Counted from the first letter of the stretch, positions 9,149 through 19,918 are shown. The stretch is DNA of 64,000 bases from Pseudomonas versuta (GCF_001294575.1 NZ_CP012676.1:558001-622000), one strand, 5' to 3'. A program made the numbers and translations. Notes: generated by a model from the letters alone, not told the origin.

Positions 9149-9188
9149 GCAGGAGCGAGCTTGCTTGCCAGCAACCCCGCTCCTGCTG
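9149..9188. repeat. REP-like palindrome between convergent genes
   Basis: GCAGGAGCGAGC at the left pairs with CGCTCCTGC at the right across a short loop. It fills the 57-nt gap between the NlpC gene and the convergent dehydrogenase gene and could act as a terminator for both. Confidence 0.65.
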
Positions 9189-9190
9189 TT

Positions 9191-10498
9191 TTATTTCCCT
9201 GACACGCGCCAGATCTTGTTGCCGACATCATCTGCTACCAGCAGATCCCCCTGTTTATCAATCACGACTCCCACCGGACGGCCCATGGCTTTTTCATCGG
9301 CATTGAGAAAACCGGTCAGCACGTCCACCGGCAGGCCTTTGGGTTTGCCATCAGCGAACGGTACGAAGATCACTTTATAACCACTGTGGGGTTTACGGTT
9401 CCAGGATCCGTGCTGGCCAATAAATGCGCCTTGCGTAAATCCGGGCAGTTTGCTGCCTTCAGCAAAGCTGAGCCCCAGTGAGGCTGTATGCGGACCTACG
9501 GCATAGTCCGGTGCAATGGCTTTGGCCACCAGCTCCGGGTTTTGCGGGTTGACCCGTGCATCCACGTGTTGCCCGTAGTAGCTGTAAGGCCAGCCATAAA
9601 AGCCGCCATCCTGTACCGAAGTGATGTAGTCAGGCACCAGATCGCTGCCGATTTCGTCGCGCTCGTTAACCGCGGTCCAGAGTTTGCCGGTCACGGGCTC
9701 CCAGTCCATGCCGTTGGGGTTGCGCAAGCCTGAGGCGAAGATGCGGTGACTGCCGGTAGCAGGGTCCACTTCCCAGATCGCGGCGCGACCTTCTTCCTTG
9801 TCCAGGCCGTTCTCACCCACGTTGCTGTTGGAACCCACGCTCACATACAGTTTTTTGCCGTCGCGGCTGGCGATGACGTTCTTAGTCCAGTGATGGTTCA
9901 ACGGGCCGCCGGGCAGATCGACGACTTTGACCGGCTGGGCGGTGATGGATTGCTCTGCGGCTTTATACGGGAAACGCAGTAGCTTGTCGGCGTCAGCGAC
10001 ATACAGATCATTACCCACCAGGGTCATGCCGAACGGGGAGTTAAGGTTGTCGATGAACACTGTGCGAGTGTCCGCCACACCGTCATGGTTGCTGTCGCGC
10101 AGCAGCGTGATCCGGTTGGCGCTCGGGACAGCGGCACCGGCCCGGCCCATGACTTTCTCCATCACCCAGCCACGGATACCTTTGCTGTCATCCGGCTTGG
10201 GCGGTGCATTGGTTTCTGCCACCAGCACATCACCGTTAGGTAATACGTAGAGCCAGCGTGGATGGTCGAGGCCTTCGGCGAAGGCGGTAACTTTCAGGCC
10301 CTGGGCAGCAGTCGGGGTGGCGCCCTCGGCCCAGCCTATGGCTGGCGCGATGTTGACCGTCGGAATCAGCGTCTTGTTCGGCTCCGGCAGTTTTGGCGAA
10401 GGGCCGGTGCCATCGACCACTTGCAGGGTCGAGCTCTCGCCGCAGGCGGCCAATCCTGCTGCAAGTATGATGACAACAGCGTGCTGGCGCTTGAGCAT
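9191..10498 (-). CDS. PQQ-dependent sugar/sorbosone dehydrogenase family lipoprotein
   Basis: This 435-residue protein belongs to the soluble glucose/sorbosone dehydrogenase beta-propeller family. The start at 10498 has GGAG eight bases upstream; an upstream in-frame codon at 10510 is less likely. Residues 1-19 form a lipoprotein signal ending LAAGLAAC. Propeller blocks include [28 protein letters not shown] and [12 protein letters not shown], which in relatives line the PQQ and Ca2+ site. It probably oxidises an aldose or related sugar in the periplasm. The substrate cannot be assigned. It is transcribed away from the cob riboswitch. Confidence 0.9.
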   Translation of the reverse strand: MLKRQHAVVIILAAGLAACGESSTLQVVDGTGPSPKLPEPNKTLIPTVNIAPAIGWAEGATPTAAQGLKVTAFAEGLDHPRWLYVLPNGDVLVAETNAPPKPDDSKGIRGWVMEKVMGRAGAAVPSANRITLLRDSNHDGVADTRTVFIDNLNSPFGMTLVGNDLYVADADKLLRFPYKAAEQSITAQPVKVVDLPGGPLNHHWTKNVIASRDGKKLYVSVGSNSNVGENGLDKEEGRAAIWEVDPATGSHRIFASGLRNPNGMDWEPVTGKLWTAVNERDEIGSDLVPDYITSVQDGGFYGWPYSYYGQHVDARVNPQNPELVAKAIAPDYAVGPHTASLGLSFAEGSKLPGFTQGAFIGQHGSWNRKPHSGYKVIFVPFADGKPKGLPVDVLTGFLNADEKAMGRPVGVVIDKQGDLLVADDVGNKIWRVSGK

Positions 10499-10617
10499 GA
10501 AAATCTCCATTGGTTCTTGGGCTTGTTAGTCATAGAGGAGCGTAGCTGCTCAAAGGTTCAAGTCGCTGCAGCCAGCTTTAATTGACGCTCCACCCCCAAC
10601 CCTCTAACCTTCGCGGC

Positions 10618-10843
10618 TTGTTTCAGGTGCTCTGTGGCCACAGGTCGACAGGGTGAAACAGGGAAGCCGGTGAGGGCGTGTTTGATCCACACAACCGCTT
10701 TGATCCCGGCGCTGCCCCCGCAACGGTAAATGAGTAAAAACTGCGCTCAATGTCACTGTGTTTGCACACGGGAAGGCGCGTGGTCAGGGTTGCTCTGTTC
10801 AGGAGTATCCCGCTTGTGAGCCCGGAGACCGGCCTGATCCATC
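10618..10843 (+). ncRNA. Cobalamin riboswitch
   Basis: The leader carries the B12-aptamer signature: an upstream stem around GGTGCTCTGTGGCC, GGGAAGCCGGTG, the internal GCTGCCCCCGCAACGGTAA segment (about 10711-10729), GAAGGCG, and the B12 box GAGCCCGGAGACCGGCCTGA (10818-10837). Binding of adenosylcobalamin would stabilise the downstream terminator and stop expression of the cob operon. Confidence 0.95.
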
Positions 10844-10844
10844 C

Positions 10845-10876
10845 AACACCTCGCGGCGGGCGATGGTGTGCTTTTT
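10845..10876 (+). terminator. Riboswitch-controlled terminator before cobO
   Basis: ACACCTCGC pairs with GCGATGGTGT (one bulged base, loop GGCGG), followed by GCTTTTTG. It begins within a few bases of the B12 box, as expected for a transcriptional expression platform. Confidence 0.85.
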
Positions 10877-10931
10877 GTTGCAATGTCCCCCGCCTCCCGT
10901 TTGCATGATTGAGCCCCAACGGAGAGCTGCC

Positions 10932-11543
10932 ATGAACGAATCCCCCGAACGCGACGAACGTCATCAGGCGCGCATGCTGCGCAAAAAAGCCGTTATGGAT
11001 GAGCGCATTGCCAGCGCCCCTAACGAATGTGGGTTGCTGCTGGTACTGACCGGCAACGGCAAAGGCAAAAGCAGTTCGGCCTTTGGCATGCTGGCACGGG
11101 CCATGGGCCACGGCATGCAGTGCGGCGTGGTGCAGTTTATCAAGGGTCGCAACAGCACCGGCGAAGAGATTTTCTTCCGCCGTTTCCCTGAGCAAGTGCG
11201 CTACCACGTAATGGGCGAAGGCTTTACCTGGGAAACCCAGGACCGCCAGCGTGATATCGCCGCTGCCGAGGCCGCATGGGAAGTGTCCCGCGAGATGCTG
11301 CGCGACCCGTCCATCGGTCTGGTGGTGCTGGATGAACTGAATATCGCGCTCAAGCACGGCTATCTCGACCTGGAGCAAGTGCTGAGCGATCTGCAAGCCC
11401 GCCCGCCGATGCAGCATGTACTGGTCACCGGACGCGGCGCTAAACCCGAACTGATAGACCTGGCCGATACGGTGACTGAAATGGGTGTGATCAAACACGC
11501 CTTCCAGTCCGGTATCAAAGCCCAGAAAGGCATCGAATTGTGA
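10932..11543 (+). CDS. cobO: Cob(I)yrinic acid a,c-diamide adenosyltransferase
   Basis: CobO transfers the 5'-deoxyadenosyl group of ATP to the cobalt of reduced corrinoids. The 203-residue protein starts at 10932 with GGAGAG upstream; the frame is open into the riboswitch but that part is non-coding. A P-loop, TGNGKGKSSSAFG, begins at residue 40, and VVLDELNIALKHGYL is the Walker B-like block of the BtuR/CobO family. It is the first gene behind the B12 riboswitch and leads a ten-gene run. Confidence 0.97.
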   Translation: MNESPERDERHQARMLRKKAVMDERIASAPNECGLLLVLTGNGKGKSSSAFGMLARAMGHGMQCGVVQFIKGRNSTGEEIFFRRFPEQVRYHVMGEGFTWETQDRQRDIAAAEAAWEVSREMLRDPSIGLVVLDELNIALKHGYLDLEQVLSDLQARPPMQHVLVTGRGAKPELIDLADTVTEMGVIKHAFQSGIKAQKGIEL

Positions 11544-11553
11544 GTGTTCAAGC

Positions 11554-12867
11554 ATGAGAGAGTCGCGTCATTGCCCGGCGGTATTGATCGCCGCACCGGC
11601 CTCGGGCCAGGGCAAGACCACCGTCACCGCCGCCCTGGCCCGATTGCATCGCAATCAAGGGCGCAAGGTACGGGTATTCAAGTGTGGTCCGGATTTTCTC
11701 GATCCCATGATCCTCGAGCGCGCCAGCGGAGCGCCGGTATATCAGGTGGATTTGTGGATGGTGGGCGCCGATGAAAGTCGCCGCTTGCTGTGGGAAGCCG
11801 CAGGGGAAGCGGACCTGATTCTGATTGAAGGGGTCATGGGTCTGTTCGACGGTACGCCGTCCAGCGCTGATCTGGCACGTCATTTTGGCGTGCCGGTGTT
11901 GGGCGTGATCGATGGCACTGCCATGGCCCAGACCTTTGGCGCGCTGGCACTGGGCCTGGCGCGCTATCAGCCGGACTTGCCGTTTGCCGGCGTGCTGGCC
12001 AACCGTGTCGGCACCGTGCGCCATGCGCAGTTGTTGGAGGGGAGCCTGACTGAAGGCTTGCGCTGGTACGGCGCACTGTCTCGTGAAACCGCCATCGAAC
12101 TGCCAAGTCGGCATCTGGGCCTGGTCCAGGCCAGCGAGTTGAATGATCTGGATGCGCGCCTTGATGCGGCGGCCGATGCCCTGGCCAGCACCTGTGAGGT
12201 AGCGCTGCCACCGGCGGTGGCGTTCGCTGCACCGCAGCTGGTAACAGCCGAGCCGTTATTGGCCGGGGTGCGCATTGCCGTGGCGCGCGATGAGGCTTTC
12301 GCCTTCACCTATGGCGCGAGCCTGGCGCTGTTGCGTGACATGGGCGCCGAACTGCTGTTCTTCTCGCCGATTCACGATGAGCGCTTGCCCGAGGTCGACA
12401 GTCTGTATTTGCCGGGCGGTTACCCTGAACTGCATCACCTTGAGTTGTCGCGCAATACGCCGATGCTGGAGGCTATTCGCGCGCACCACGGGGCGGGCAA
12501 GCCATTGCTCGCCGAGTGTGGCGGGATGCTCTATTTGCTGGATGCCCTGACCGACGTTGAAGGCCAACGTGCCGAGCTGGTGGGGCTGCTGGCCGGTGAA
12601 GCAACCATGCAAAAGCGTCTGGCAGCGCTGGCGCTACAGGCTGTCGAGATGCCCGAAGGCTTGCTGCGCGGTCACACCTATCATCACTCGCTGACCACCA
12701 CCGACCTTGTACCGATCGCCCGGGGGCTGAGCCCCAATGGCGGGCGTGGCGCTGAAGCGGTGTATCGCGACGGGCGGATGACCGCGTCTTATGTGCACTT
12801 TTACTTTCCGTCCAATCCCCAGGCCATTGCCGCGTTGTTCGCGCCCTGTGCCGTGAAGGTGCCATGA
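11554..12867 (+). CDS. cobB: Cobyrinate a,c-diamide synthase
   Basis: CobB amidates the a and c side chains of (hydrogeno)cobyrinate using ATP and glutamine. In the 437-residue protein a P-loop (SGQGKTT, residues 17-23) opens the dethiobiotin-synthetase-like domain. The C-terminal glutamine amidotransferase domain carries the nucleophile Cys322 in AECGGMLYL and the closing HTYHHS motif. It begins 10 nt after cobO. The long form and the presence of cobO point to the aerobic-route naming used in Pseudomonas. Its stop overlaps the bluB start by four bases. Confidence 0.96.
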   Translation: MRESRHCPAVLIAAPASGQGKTTVTAALARLHRNQGRKVRVFKCGPDFLDPMILERASGAPVYQVDLWMVGADESRRLLWEAAGEADLILIEGVMGLFDGTPSSADLARHFGVPVLGVIDGTAMAQTFGALALGLARYQPDLPFAGVLANRVGTVRHAQLLEGSLTEGLRWYGALSRETAIELPSRHLGLVQASELNDLDARLDAAADALASTCEVALPPAVAFAAPQLVTAEPLLAGVRIAVARDEAFAFTYGASLALLRDMGAELLFFSPIHDERLPEVDSLYLPGGYPELHHLELSRNTPMLEAIRAHHGAGKPLLAECGGMLYLLDALTDVEGQRAELVGLLAGEATMQKRLAALALQAVEMPEGLLRGHTYHHSLTTTDLVPIARGLSPNGGRGAEAVYRDGRMTASYVHFYFPSNPQAIAALFAPCAVKVP

Positions 12868-13514
12868 GCGACAACGCATTTAGTCCTGATGAGCGAGCTG
12901 CTGTTTATCGAGCCATAGCCGAGCGACGCGATATGCGTCACTTCAGCGGTGGCACGGTGGCTCCTCAACTGTTATCACGTCTGCTTGAAGCCGCGCATCA
13001 GGCGCCCAGTGTGGGCCTGATGCAACCCTGGCGGTTTATCCGCATCAGCGACCGCCAGTTGCGCGGCAAGGTCCAGGCTCTGGTCGAAGAGGAGCGGGTG
13101 CGCACCGCTCAAGCGCTGGGTGAGCGTTCCGATGAATTCATGACCCTCAAGGTCGAGGGCATCAACGATTGTGCCGAGGTGTTGGTGGCCGCGTTGATGG
13201 ACGATCGCGAGAAGCACATCTTCGGTCGCCGGACGCTGCCGGAAATGGACATGGCATCGTTGTCGTGTGCGATCCAAAACCTGTGGCTGGCCGCCAGGGT
13301 CGAGGGGCTGGGCATGGGCTGGGTGTCGCTGTTTGATCCTTTGGCGCTGGCTGACCTGCTGGGTTTACCCGCTGGTGCCAAGCCGCTGGCCGTGTTGTGT
13401 CTGGGCCCGGTCGAGCGCTTTTATCCAGCACCTATGCTGGTGATGGAGGGATGGGCGAAAGCGCGTCCACTGAGCGAACTGGTTTATGAGAATTATTGGG
13501 GAGTGAGTCCATGA
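12864..13514 (+). CDS. bluB: 5,6-dimethylbenzimidazole synthase
   Basis: BluB is a nitroreductase-fold enzyme that breaks down FMNH2 with oxygen to make 5,6-dimethylbenzimidazole, the lower ligand of B12. The 216-residue protein has the flavin-binding [14 protein letters not shown] start (here [11 protein letters not shown]), the [13 protein letters not shown] block and the [10 protein letters not shown] block that distinguish BluB from ordinary nitroreductases. It overlaps cobB (ATGA) and the next gene (ATGA). Its place here means the organism makes its own lower base and does so only with oxygen. Confidence 0.96.
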   Translation: MSDNAFSPDERAAVYRAIAERRDMRHFSGGTVAPQLLSRLLEAAHQAPSVGLMQPWRFIRISDRQLRGKVQALVEEERVRTAQALGERSDEFMTLKVEGINDCAEVLVAALMDDREKHIFGRRTLPEMDMASLSCAIQNLWLAARVEGLGMGWVSLFDPLALADLLGLPAGAKPLAVLCLGPVERFYPAPMLVMEGWAKARPLSELVYENYWGVSP

Positions 13515-14419
13515 GTGTGGCGTTGCTGTGCGTTGCCGGGGTGGCGCTGGATGCGTTGTTCGGTGAGCCCAAACGCTGGCATCCGCTGGTTGCGTTTGGC
13601 CGGATGGCTGACCGTATCGAGCAACGTTTCAATTCCGGCGGTCGTGGCTGGCGCAGCCATGGCGTGACAGCCTGGGTGCTGGCAGTGCTGCCGTTGACGA
13701 TTCTGGCAACAGCCTTGTCATGGCTGCCTTATATCGGCTGGCTGGTGGACATTCTGGCGCTGTATTGCGCGCTGGGCATGCGCAGTCTGGGTGAGCACGT
13801 GCAGCCGGTGGCGCAAGCCCTGCGCAGCAATGACCTGGAAGAGGCCCGTACCCGGGTCGGCTACCTGGTCAGTCGCCAGACCAGCGAACTGGACTCCACG
13901 CAAGTGGCCCGCGCGGCCACGGAATCGGTCCTGGAGAACGGCAGTGATGCAGTGTTCGCCGCCCTGTTCTGGTTTGTCGTAGCCGGCGCACCGGGGGTAG
14001 TGCTCTATCGTTTGAGTAATACGCTGGATGCGATGTGGGGCTATCGCAACGAACGCTTTGAGCGTTTTGGCTGGGCGGCTGCGCGGATCGACGATGTGCT
14101 GAATTATATTCCGGCACGGTTGGTGGCGTTGACCTACGCCGTGTTGGGTAATACCCGGCTGGCCTTGAAATGCTGGCGCAAGCAGGCGCCGCAATGGGAC
14201 AGCCCCAATGCGGGCCCGGTTATGGCCTCGGGCGCGGGGGCTCTGGGGGTGGAGTTGGGCGGCCCGGCGATTTACCACGGCGAACTGCATGAACGCACGC
14301 AATTGGGCGAAGGTCCTCAGGCGGATGCCGACGCGATTGATCGCGGCTGGCAGTTGGTGCAGCGTGGCGTATGGCTGTGGTTATTGATCCTGTGTGTAGG
14401 GAGTGAATTCTATGCTTGA
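13511..14419 (+). CDS. cobD: Adenosylcobinamide-phosphate synthase (CbiB/CobD)
   Basis: This 302-residue inner-membrane protein attaches aminopropanol phosphate (or threonine-derived amine) to adenosylcobyric acid. It has several hydrophobic spans (about residues 3-15, 55-85, 150-170, 205-225 and 280-300). Family blocks are [17 protein letters not shown] at the N-terminus, [12 protein letters not shown] and [26 protein letters not shown] start it at 13511, where ATGA overlaps the bluB stop, instead of five codons earlier. It is called cbiB in enterics. Confidence 0.95.
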   Translation: MSVALLCVAGVALDALFGEPKRWHPLVAFGRMADRIEQRFNSGGRGWRSHGVTAWVLAVLPLTILATALSWLPYIGWLVDILALYCALGMRSLGEHVQPVAQALRSNDLEEARTRVGYLVSRQTSELDSTQVARAATESVLENGSDAVFAALFWFVVAGAPGVVLYRLSNTLDAMWGYRNERFERFGWAAARIDDVLNYIPARLVALTYAVLGNTRLALKCWRKQAPQWDSPNAGPVMASGAGALGVELGGPAIYHGELHERTQLGEGPQADADAIDRGWQLVQRGVWLWLLILCVGSEFYA

Positions 14420-15404
14420 GCACGGCGGACGTTTACGTCAGGCAGTTCTGAACTACGGCATTGCCGAGGCGGACTGGCTGGACTTGTCCAGTGGCCTGGC
14501 GCCCTGGCCGTTTGCGATTCCTGCGATTGATGAGCGGGCCTGGGCGCGCTTGCCGGAAACCGACGACGGGCTTGAGCACGCAGCTTGCGCTTATTACGGG
14601 GCACCGAACGTGTTGCCGGTGCCGGGTTCGCAGTGCGCTATTCAGTTGCTGCCGCGCTTGCGGCGTGCGGGCAAGGTCGGTGTGTTGTCGCCCTGCTACG
14701 CCGAGCACGCCGAGGCGTGGCGCCGTAGCGGGCACATCGTGCGCGAGATCATGGAGCAGGAAGTCGATTTCTACCTCGATACGCTGGATGTGCTGGTGGT
14801 GGTTAACCCCAATAACCCTACCGGCTTGAGCCTGACTGCCGAGCGGTTGCTGGAGTGGCACGCAAGACTGGCCCCGCGCGGAGGTTGGCTGGTGGTGGAC
14901 GAGGCCTTCATGGACAACACGCCAGATTTGAGCCTGTCGGCCCAGAGCTGGCGTACCGGGCTGATTGTGCTGCGCTCTTTCGGCAAGTTCTTTGGTCTGG
15001 CCGGGGTCCGGCTTGGCTTTGTTCTGGCAGAACTCAAGTTGCTTAAATTGTTGGCCGACCAGGTCGGCCCATGGGCCGTCAGCGGCCCGACCCGGGCTGT
15101 AGGCCAGGCTTGTCTGCTCGACACCGCCGCCCAGGAGTTTCAGCGCGAGCGCAGCGAATTGGCCAGCGGCCGGTTGGAGCGATTGCTGGGCCTGCATGAT
15201 TTGCCGCCCCAGGGCGGGTGCGCGCTGTTTCAGTGGTTGATTACCCCCCACGCCGACCGTCTTTACGAATTTATGGCCCAGCGCGGTATTTTGCTGCGTC
15301 TGTTTGCCCATAACAGCAGCGTACGTTTTGGCCTGCCTGCTACCGACGCTGACTGGCTGCGGCTGGAACAAGCGTTGCTGGCGTATACCAAGGAACATTC
15401 ATGA
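14412..15404 (+). CDS. cobC: Threonine-phosphate decarboxylase (CobC/CobD type)
   Basis: A PLP-dependent fold-type I enzyme of 330 residues that makes (R)-1-amino-2-propanol phosphate for the B12 nucleotide loop. The Schiff-base lysine is Lys192 in [12 protein letters not shown]. The upstream NPNNPTG and VDEAFMD blocks bind the cofactor. The first ATG of the frame is at 14403, but MLEHGGRL at 14412 fits the family start and overlaps the preceding stop. Pseudomonas annotations call this cobC; enteric ones call it cobD. Confidence 0.93.
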   Translation: MLEHGGRLRQAVLNYGIAEADWLDLSSGLAPWPFAIPAIDERAWARLPETDDGLEHAACAYYGAPNVLPVPGSQCAIQLLPRLRRAGKVGVLSPCYAEHAEAWRRSGHIVREIMEQEVDFYLDTLDVLVVVNPNNPTGLSLTAERLLEWHARLAPRGGWLVVDEAFMDNTPDLSLSAQSWRTGLIVLRSFGKFFGLAGVRLGFVLAELKLLKLLADQVGPWAVSGPTRAVGQACLLDTAAQEFQRERSELASGRLERLLGLHDLPPQGGCALFQWLITPHADRLYEFMAQRGILLRLFAHNSSVRFGLPATDADWLRLEQALLAYTKEHS

Positions 15405-16852
15405 GCACGCTGATGGTGCAGGGCACTACATCCGATGCGGGTAAAAGTACTCTGGTCACGGCATTGTGCCGCTGGCTGACCCGCGAGGGTGTGCGTGTGG
15501 TGCCGTTCAAGCCGCAGAACATGGCGCTCAACAGTGCCGTCACCGCAGAGGGCGGCGAGATCGGTCGGGCCCAGGCAGTCCAGGCCCAGGCGGCCGGTCT
15601 TGCGCCCCACACAGACATGAATCCGGTGTTGCTCAAGCCCAACAGTGACACCGGCGCGCAGGTGATTATTCATGGGCGTGCCGTAACCAGCATGAACGCG
15701 GTGGCTTATCACGACTACAAGGCCATCGCCATGCAGGCGGTGCTGGCCTCGCACCAACGCTTGAGCGCCGAGTACCCGGTGGTGATGGTCGAGGGCGCGG
15801 GCTCGCCTGCCGAGATCAATCTGCGTGCCGGCGACATCGCCAACATGGGCTTTGCCGAGGCGGTGGATTGTCCGGTAATCCTGATCGCCGACATCAATCG
15901 CGGCGGCGTGTTTGCGCATCTTGTCGGCACTCTTGAGTTGCTGTCAGAGACCGAGCAGGCGCGGGTCAAAGGCTTCATCATCAACCGTTTTCGGGGCGAC
16001 ATTGCCTTGCTCCAGCCTGGTCTCGACTGGCTTGAACAGCGCACGGGCAAGCCGGTGATCGGTGTATTGCCGTATGTGATGGATTTGCATCTTGAGGCTG
16101 AAGACGGCATTGACCAGCGCCAGACCGACAAGGTAGATCAAGTGCTCAAGGTGGTTGTGCCGGTACTGCCGCGTATCAGTAACCACACCGACTTCGATCC
16201 GCTGCGTTTGCACCCGCAAGTGGACTTGCAGTTTGTCGGGCCGGGCCAGCCTGTCCCTGCTGCGGATTTGATTATCCTGCCGGGCTCCAAAAGCGTGCGC
16301 AGCGATCTGGCCTATTTGCGCGGCAATGGCTGGGAGGCGGCAATCAACCGTCACTTGCGCTATGGCGGCAAGTTGCTGGGGATTTGTGGCGGTTTGCAGA
16401 TGCTCGGCGAACAGGTTCACGACCCGCTGGGGCTCGAAGGCGCGGCGGGGTCGAGCCCCGGTCTGGGGTTGCTGGCATTGAGCACCGAGCTTGCCGCCGA
16501 GAAGCAACTGCGCAATGTACGCGGGCATCTGACCCTGGAAAACGCTGCAGTCAGTGGCTACGAAATCCATGCCGGCGTGACTAGCGGCGTGGCGCTGGAG
16601 CGGCCGGCGGTGCAGTTGGAAGATGGCCGGTGTGATGGCGCCCAGAGTGAAGACGGGCAAATTTTCGGCACGTACTTGCATGGTTTGTTCGAGTCACCTG
16701 CGGCCTGCAGTGCCTTGTTGCGCTGGGCCGGTTTGCAGGACGTGCAAACGGTGGACTACCACGCCCTGCGTGAGCGGGACATCGAGCGCCTGGCGGACCT
16801 GGTGCAAAACCATCTTGATACCGGGTTGCTGCGTCAATTATGCGGGCTCTGA
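15401..16852 (+). CDS. cobQ: Cobyric acid synthase
   Basis: CobQ (CbiP) amidates side chains b, d, e and g of adenosylcobyrinate diamide. The 483-residue enzyme has an N-terminal P-loop domain (TSDAGKST at residues 10-17; [13 protein letters not shown] further on) and a C-terminal triad glutamine amidotransferase with Cys329 in [10 protein letters not shown] and GTYLHGLFE near residue 430. It overlaps the previous gene by four bases. The 68-nt gap after it contains a small GCCGC/GCGGC hairpin and is the longest gap inside the cob run. Confidence 0.97.
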   Translation: MSTLMVQGTTSDAGKSTLVTALCRWLTREGVRVVPFKPQNMALNSAVTAEGGEIGRAQAVQAQAAGLAPHTDMNPVLLKPNSDTGAQVIIHGRAVTSMNAVAYHDYKAIAMQAVLASHQRLSAEYPVVMVEGAGSPAEINLRAGDIANMGFAEAVDCPVILIADINRGGVFAHLVGTLELLSETEQARVKGFIINRFRGDIALLQPGLDWLEQRTGKPVIGVLPYVMDLHLEAEDGIDQRQTDKVDQVLKVVVPVLPRISNHTDFDPLRLHPQVDLQFVGPGQPVPAADLIILPGSKSVRSDLAYLRGNGWEAAINRHLRYGGKLLGICGGLQMLGEQVHDPLGLEGAAGSSPGLGLLALSTELAAEKQLRNVRGHLTLENAAVSGYEIHAGVTSGVALERPAVQLEDGRCDGAQSEDGQIFGTYLHGLFESPAACSALLRWAGLQDVQTVDYHALRERDIERLADLVQNHLDTGLLRQLCGL

Positions 16853-16920
16853 TCCTCTGCCATACGGGCCGCTCTTGCGGCTTCCACACAGATGAAGCCG
16901 CCTTCTAGAGGTTTTAAAAC

Positions 16921-17442
16921 ATGCTGCAACTGATTCTGGGTGGCGCCCGGTCGGGTAAAAGCCGCCTGGCCGAGAAGCTCGCGGCCGAGTCCGCTCTGGC
17001 CGTCATCTACATCGCCACCAGCCAGCCGCTGGACGGTGAGATGAACGAGCGCGTGCGCCACCATCGTGAGCGCCGCCCCGGGCATTGGGCGCTGGTAGAA
17101 GAACCGCTGGAGCTGGCCCGGGTACTGCGCGATAACGCCGGGGCAGAGACTTTTTTGTTGGTAGATTGCCTGACGTTATGGCTGACCAACCTGCTGATGC
17201 TTGAGGACCCGCAGCGCCTGGACGCCGAGCGTGATGCGCTGCTGGCGTGCCTGGCTGAACTGCCGGGTGAAATTGTATTTGTCAGCAACGAAACCGGAAT
17301 GGGTGTCGTGCCGCTGGGCGAATTGACTCGCCGCTATGTCGATGAAGCCGGTTGGTTGCATCAAGCCTTGGCCGAGCGCTGTCAGCGAGTAGTGCTGACG
17401 GTGGCGGGCCTGCCTCTGACGTTGAAAGGAACTGCACTATGA
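16921..17442 (+). CDS. cobP: Adenosylcobinamide kinase / adenosylcobinamide-phosphate guanylyltransferase
   Basis: CobP (CobU) phosphorylates adenosylcobinamide and then adds GMP. The 173-residue protein has the P-loop [12 protein letters not shown] (residues 7-18) and the [10 protein letters not shown] stretch, where one of His47/His48 is the residue that carries [14 protein letters not shown] and [12 protein letters not shown] are strong family signatures. The start ATG follows AGAGG; its stop overlaps cobT (ATGA). Confidence 0.96.
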   Translation: MLQLILGGARSGKSRLAEKLAAESALAVIYIATSQPLDGEMNERVRHHRERRPGHWALVEEPLELARVLRDNAGAETFLLVDCLTLWLTNLLMLEDPQRLDAERDALLACLAELPGEIVFVSNETGMGVVPLGELTRRYVDEAGWLHQALAERCQRVVLTVAGLPLTLKGTAL

Positions 17443-18494
17443 ATACCCCGTGGTGGCTGACCCCGTGCAAGCCGGTTAATCATGAAATATCGATGGCGGC
17501 AGCCGGGCGTCAGCATCAATTGACCAAACCGGCAGGCTCGTTGGGCCAGCTGGAAGCGCTGGCCGTGCAGCTGGCCGGGTTGCAGGGGCGGCTCAAGCCG
17601 CGTGTCGATCAACTGTGGATTGCGATTTTTGCTGGCGATCACGGTGTGGTGGCAGAGGGCGTATCGGCTTACCCGCAAGCGGTCACCGGGCAAATGTTGC
17701 ACAACTTTGTCAGCGGCGGCGCGGCGATCAGCGTGCTGGCCCGCCAGTTGGGCGCGCAACTGGATGTAGTAGACCTGGGCACTGTGACACCCATGCTCAA
17801 TCTGCCGGGGGTGCGGCACCTGGAGCTGGGAGCAGGCACGGCCAACTTTGCGACGGGCGCGGCGATGACCGACAGTCAGGGCTTAAAAGCCCTGCAGGCG
17901 GGGCGTGACAGTGTGTTGCGGGCACTGGCAGCGGGCAGCGAGTTATTTATTGGCGGCGAAATGGGCATTGGCAACACGACGTCAGCCAGTGCCGTGGCCT
18001 GTGCCTTGCTGGATTGCCCGGCCTCGCACCTGACTGGGCCGGGAACCGGTCTGGACGCAGCGGGTGTGAGCCATAAAGCGCAAGTCATTGACCGGGCGCT
18101 GGCGTTTCACGACGGGCTGCTGGATGACCCGCTGCAGACCCTGTTCCGCCTGGGCGGCTTTGAGATTGCAGCTTTGACCGGCGCCTATGTGGCTTGCGCG
18201 CAGCAAGGCATCGTGGCGTTGGTTGATGGCTTTATTTGTACGGTTGCAGCCATGGTGGCGGTACGTTTGAACCCGCAGTGCCGCGAGTGGCTGGTGTTCG
18301 CCCATCGCGGTGCCGAGCAGGGGCATCGCCATGTGCTGGAAAGCTTGCAGGCACAGCCGTTGCTCGACCTCGGCTTGCGCCTGGGCGAGGGCAGCGGTGC
18401 CGCACTGGCGGTGCCGTTGATGCGTCTGGCCTGCGACCTGCACGGGCAGATGGCGACTTTTGCCGAGGCCGCCGTGGCGGACCGACCTGCATGA
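17439..18494 (+). CDS. cobT: Nicotinate-nucleotide-dimethylbenzimidazole phosphoribosyltransferase
   Basis: CobT activates dimethylbenzimidazole with nicotinate mononucleotide to give alpha-ribazole phosphate. The 351-residue protein starts at 17439, just after AAAGGA and overlapping cob[11 protein letters not shown] near the N-terminus, [16 protein letters not shown] and GEMGIGNTT are conserved. The catalytic base is Glu317 in RLGEGSGAA, the same position as in the Salmonella enzyme. BluB upstream supplies its substrate. Longer upstream open frame is shadow of cobP. Confidence 0.97.
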   Translation: MNTPWWLTPCKPVNHEISMAAAGRQHQLTKPAGSLGQLEALAVQLAGLQGRLKPRVDQLWIAIFAGDHGVVAEGVSAYPQAVTGQMLHNFVSGGAAISVLARQLGAQLDVVDLGTVTPMLNLPGVRHLELGAGTANFATGAAMTDSQGLKALQAGRDSVLRALAAGSELFIGGEMGIGNTTSASAVACALLDCPASHLTGPGTGLDAAGVSHKAQVIDRALAFHDGLLDDPLQTLFRLGGFEIAALTGAYVACAQQGIVALVDGFICTVAAMVAVRLNPQCREWLVFAHRGAEQGHRHVLESLQAQPLLDLGLRLGEGSGAALAVPLMRLACDLHGQMATFAEAAVADRPA

Positions 18495-19066
18495 CGGTGC
18501 AACTGGATCTGTTGCGCCATGGCGAAACCGAGCTGGGGGGTGGACTGCGTGGCAGTCTCGATGATGCGCTGACGGCCGTGGGCTGGGAGCAGATGCGTGA
18601 AGCGGTTAAAGGCCGCGGTCCGTGGGATCGTATCGTCAGCTCACCGTTGCAGCGTTGTGCCCTGTTCGCACGGGAGCTGAGCCAGCAGCTGGCGTTACCG
18701 GTGTCTTTCGACAAGGACCTGCAGGAACTGCATTTTGGCGAATGGGAAGGGTGCAGTCCTGCGGCGCTGATGGAAACCGACGCCGAGGCGCTGGGGTTGT
18801 TCTGGACTGACCCCTACGGCTTTACTCCGCCGCAAGGTGAGCCTGTGCCGGAGTTCTCGGCGCGGGTATTGTCCGCAGTCAGCCGTTTGCAGCAACAATT
18901 TGCCGGGGAACGGGTACTGGTGGTGTGCCACGGCGGGGTGATCAAGCTGCTGCTGGCCCGGGCCCGGGGTTTGCCCCGCGAGCAATTGTTGCAGGTGCCG
19001 GTGGTCAATGGTGCGCTGTTCGGGTTGCGTGTTGCAGCCCACGGCCTAGTAAGCGAAGAGGGCTGA
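18491..19066 (+). CDS. cobC: Alpha-ribazole phosphatase, histidine phosphatase family
   Basis: This 191-residue protein has the histidine phosphatase signature LLRHGETE, with Arg9 and phospho-acceptor His10, and the second catalytic His in VVCHGGVIK. Placed between cobT and cobS it most likely removes the 5'-phosphate of alpha-ribazole or of adenosylcobalamin phosphate. The ATGA overlap with cobT sets the start. The name cobC here follows the enteric usage and differs from the decarboxylase given the same symbol earlier in this run. Confidence 0.93.
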   Translation: MTVQLDLLRHGETELGGGLRGSLDDALTAVGWEQMREAVKGRGPWDRIVSSPLQRCALFARELSQQLALPVSFDKDLQELHFGEWEGCSPAALMETDAEALGLFWTDPYGFTPPQGEPVPEFSARVLSAVSRLQQQFAGERVLVVCHGGVIKLLLARARGLPREQLLQVPVVNGALFGLRVAAHGLVSEEG

Positions 19067-19068
19067 GC

Positions 19069-19806
19069 ATGCTGCCATTCTGGATCGCCCTGCAATTTTT
19101 GAGCAGCTTGCCGATTCGCCTCTCCGGTATGCCTGCGCCTCAAGAGCTTGGGCGTTCTCTGCTGTGCTATCCGTTGGTAGGTGCGCTGTTCGGCCTGCTG
19201 CTTTGGGGGCTCAATGGCTTGCTGGGCAATGCCCCTTTAATGCTGCATGCGGCCTTGCTGCTGACGGCATGGGTGCTGCTCAGTGGCGGGTTGCACCTGG
19301 ATGGTCTGGCTGACAGTGCCGATGCCTGGCTGGGCGGCTTTGGCGATCGTGAGCGCACCCTGAGCATCATGAAAGACCCGCGCAGCGGACCGATTGCCGT
19401 CGTGACGCTGGTCTTGGTGTTATTGCTCAAATTTTGCGCGCTGCTGGCGCTGGTTGAGCAGCAACAGGGGATGGCCTTGCTGATTGTGCCGCTGATCGGC
19501 CGCAGTGCATTGCTCGGTGTGTTTCTCACCACGCCTTATGTGCGTGCGGGTGGCCTGGGGCAAGCGCTGGCGGACCACTTGCCGCGCAAGACCGGGTGGC
19601 AGGTGCTGGGGCTCAGTGCGCTGGCGTGTGTAGTGGTGGCCGGTTATGCAGGTTTGTGGGCGCTGGTGCTGGCGGCCCTTGGGTTTGTATGGCTGCGCAG
19701 AGTGATGATGCGTCGCCTGGGTGGCACCACAGGTGATACTGCCGGGGCCTTGCTTGAATTGCTTGAGGTTCTGGTATTGGTGGGGTTGGCGCTTATTTCA
19801 GCGTGA
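19069..19806 (+). CDS. cobS: Adenosylcobinamide-GDP ribazoletransferase
   Basis: CobS (CobV) joins adenosylcobinamide-GDP and alpha-ribazole (phosphate), the last step of B12 assembly, in the inner membrane. The 245-residue protein has five to six hydrophobic spans. The family's acidic motif is clear: HLDGLADSADAWLGG followed by KDPRSGPIAV. It starts two bases after the phosphatase stop. The end segment RRLGGTTGDTAGALLELLE is also typical. This closes the riboswitch-controlled operon. Confidence 0.96.
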   Translation: MLPFWIALQFLSSLPIRLSGMPAPQELGRSLLCYPLVGALFGLLLWGLNGLLGNAPLMLHAALLLTAWVLLSGGLHLDGLADSADAWLGGFGDRERTLSIMKDPRSGPIAVVTLVLVLLLKFCALLALVEQQQGMALLIVPLIGRSALLGVFLTTPYVRAGGLGQALADHLPRKTGWQVLGLSALACVVVAGYAGLWALVLAALGFVWLRRVMMRRLGGTTGDTAGALLELLEVLVLVGLALISA

Positions 19807-19812
19807 CCAGCT

Positions 19813-19860
19813 CTGCAGGAGCGTGCTTGCTCGCGATGGCAAGCTGGCTCCCGCCAGGGC
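19813..19860. repeat. Degenerate REP element
   Basis: GCAGGAGCGTGCTTGCTCGCGA is followed by GGCTCCCGCC. This is a decayed REP doublet right after cobS and may end the cob transcript. Confidence 0.6.
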
Positions 19861-19883
19861 GGCGGTGGCGTTTTTTTTAAATC

Positions 19884-19912
19884 TTGATTCCAGTTTATTG
19901 CGGGTATATACA
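19884..19912 (+). promoter_or_regulatory. Promoter and operator of the marR-type gene
   Basis: A -35 TTGATT (19884-19889) and -10 TATACA (19907-19912) are 17 bp apart, which would place the RNA start at or next to the ATG at 19919. The block TGCGGGTATATAC (19899-19911) overlaps the -10 and matches, on the opposite strand, the palindrome in front of the MFS gene. This supports autorepression. No ribosome site is present, so the mRNA may be leaderless. Confidence 0.6.
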
Positions 19913-19918
19913 TACAAA

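Noticed and set aside
16853..16920. Small hairpin GCCGC/GCGGC between cobQ and cobP as a terminator
   Set aside because: Short stem and no T-run; the cob genes on both sides are most likely one transcript.
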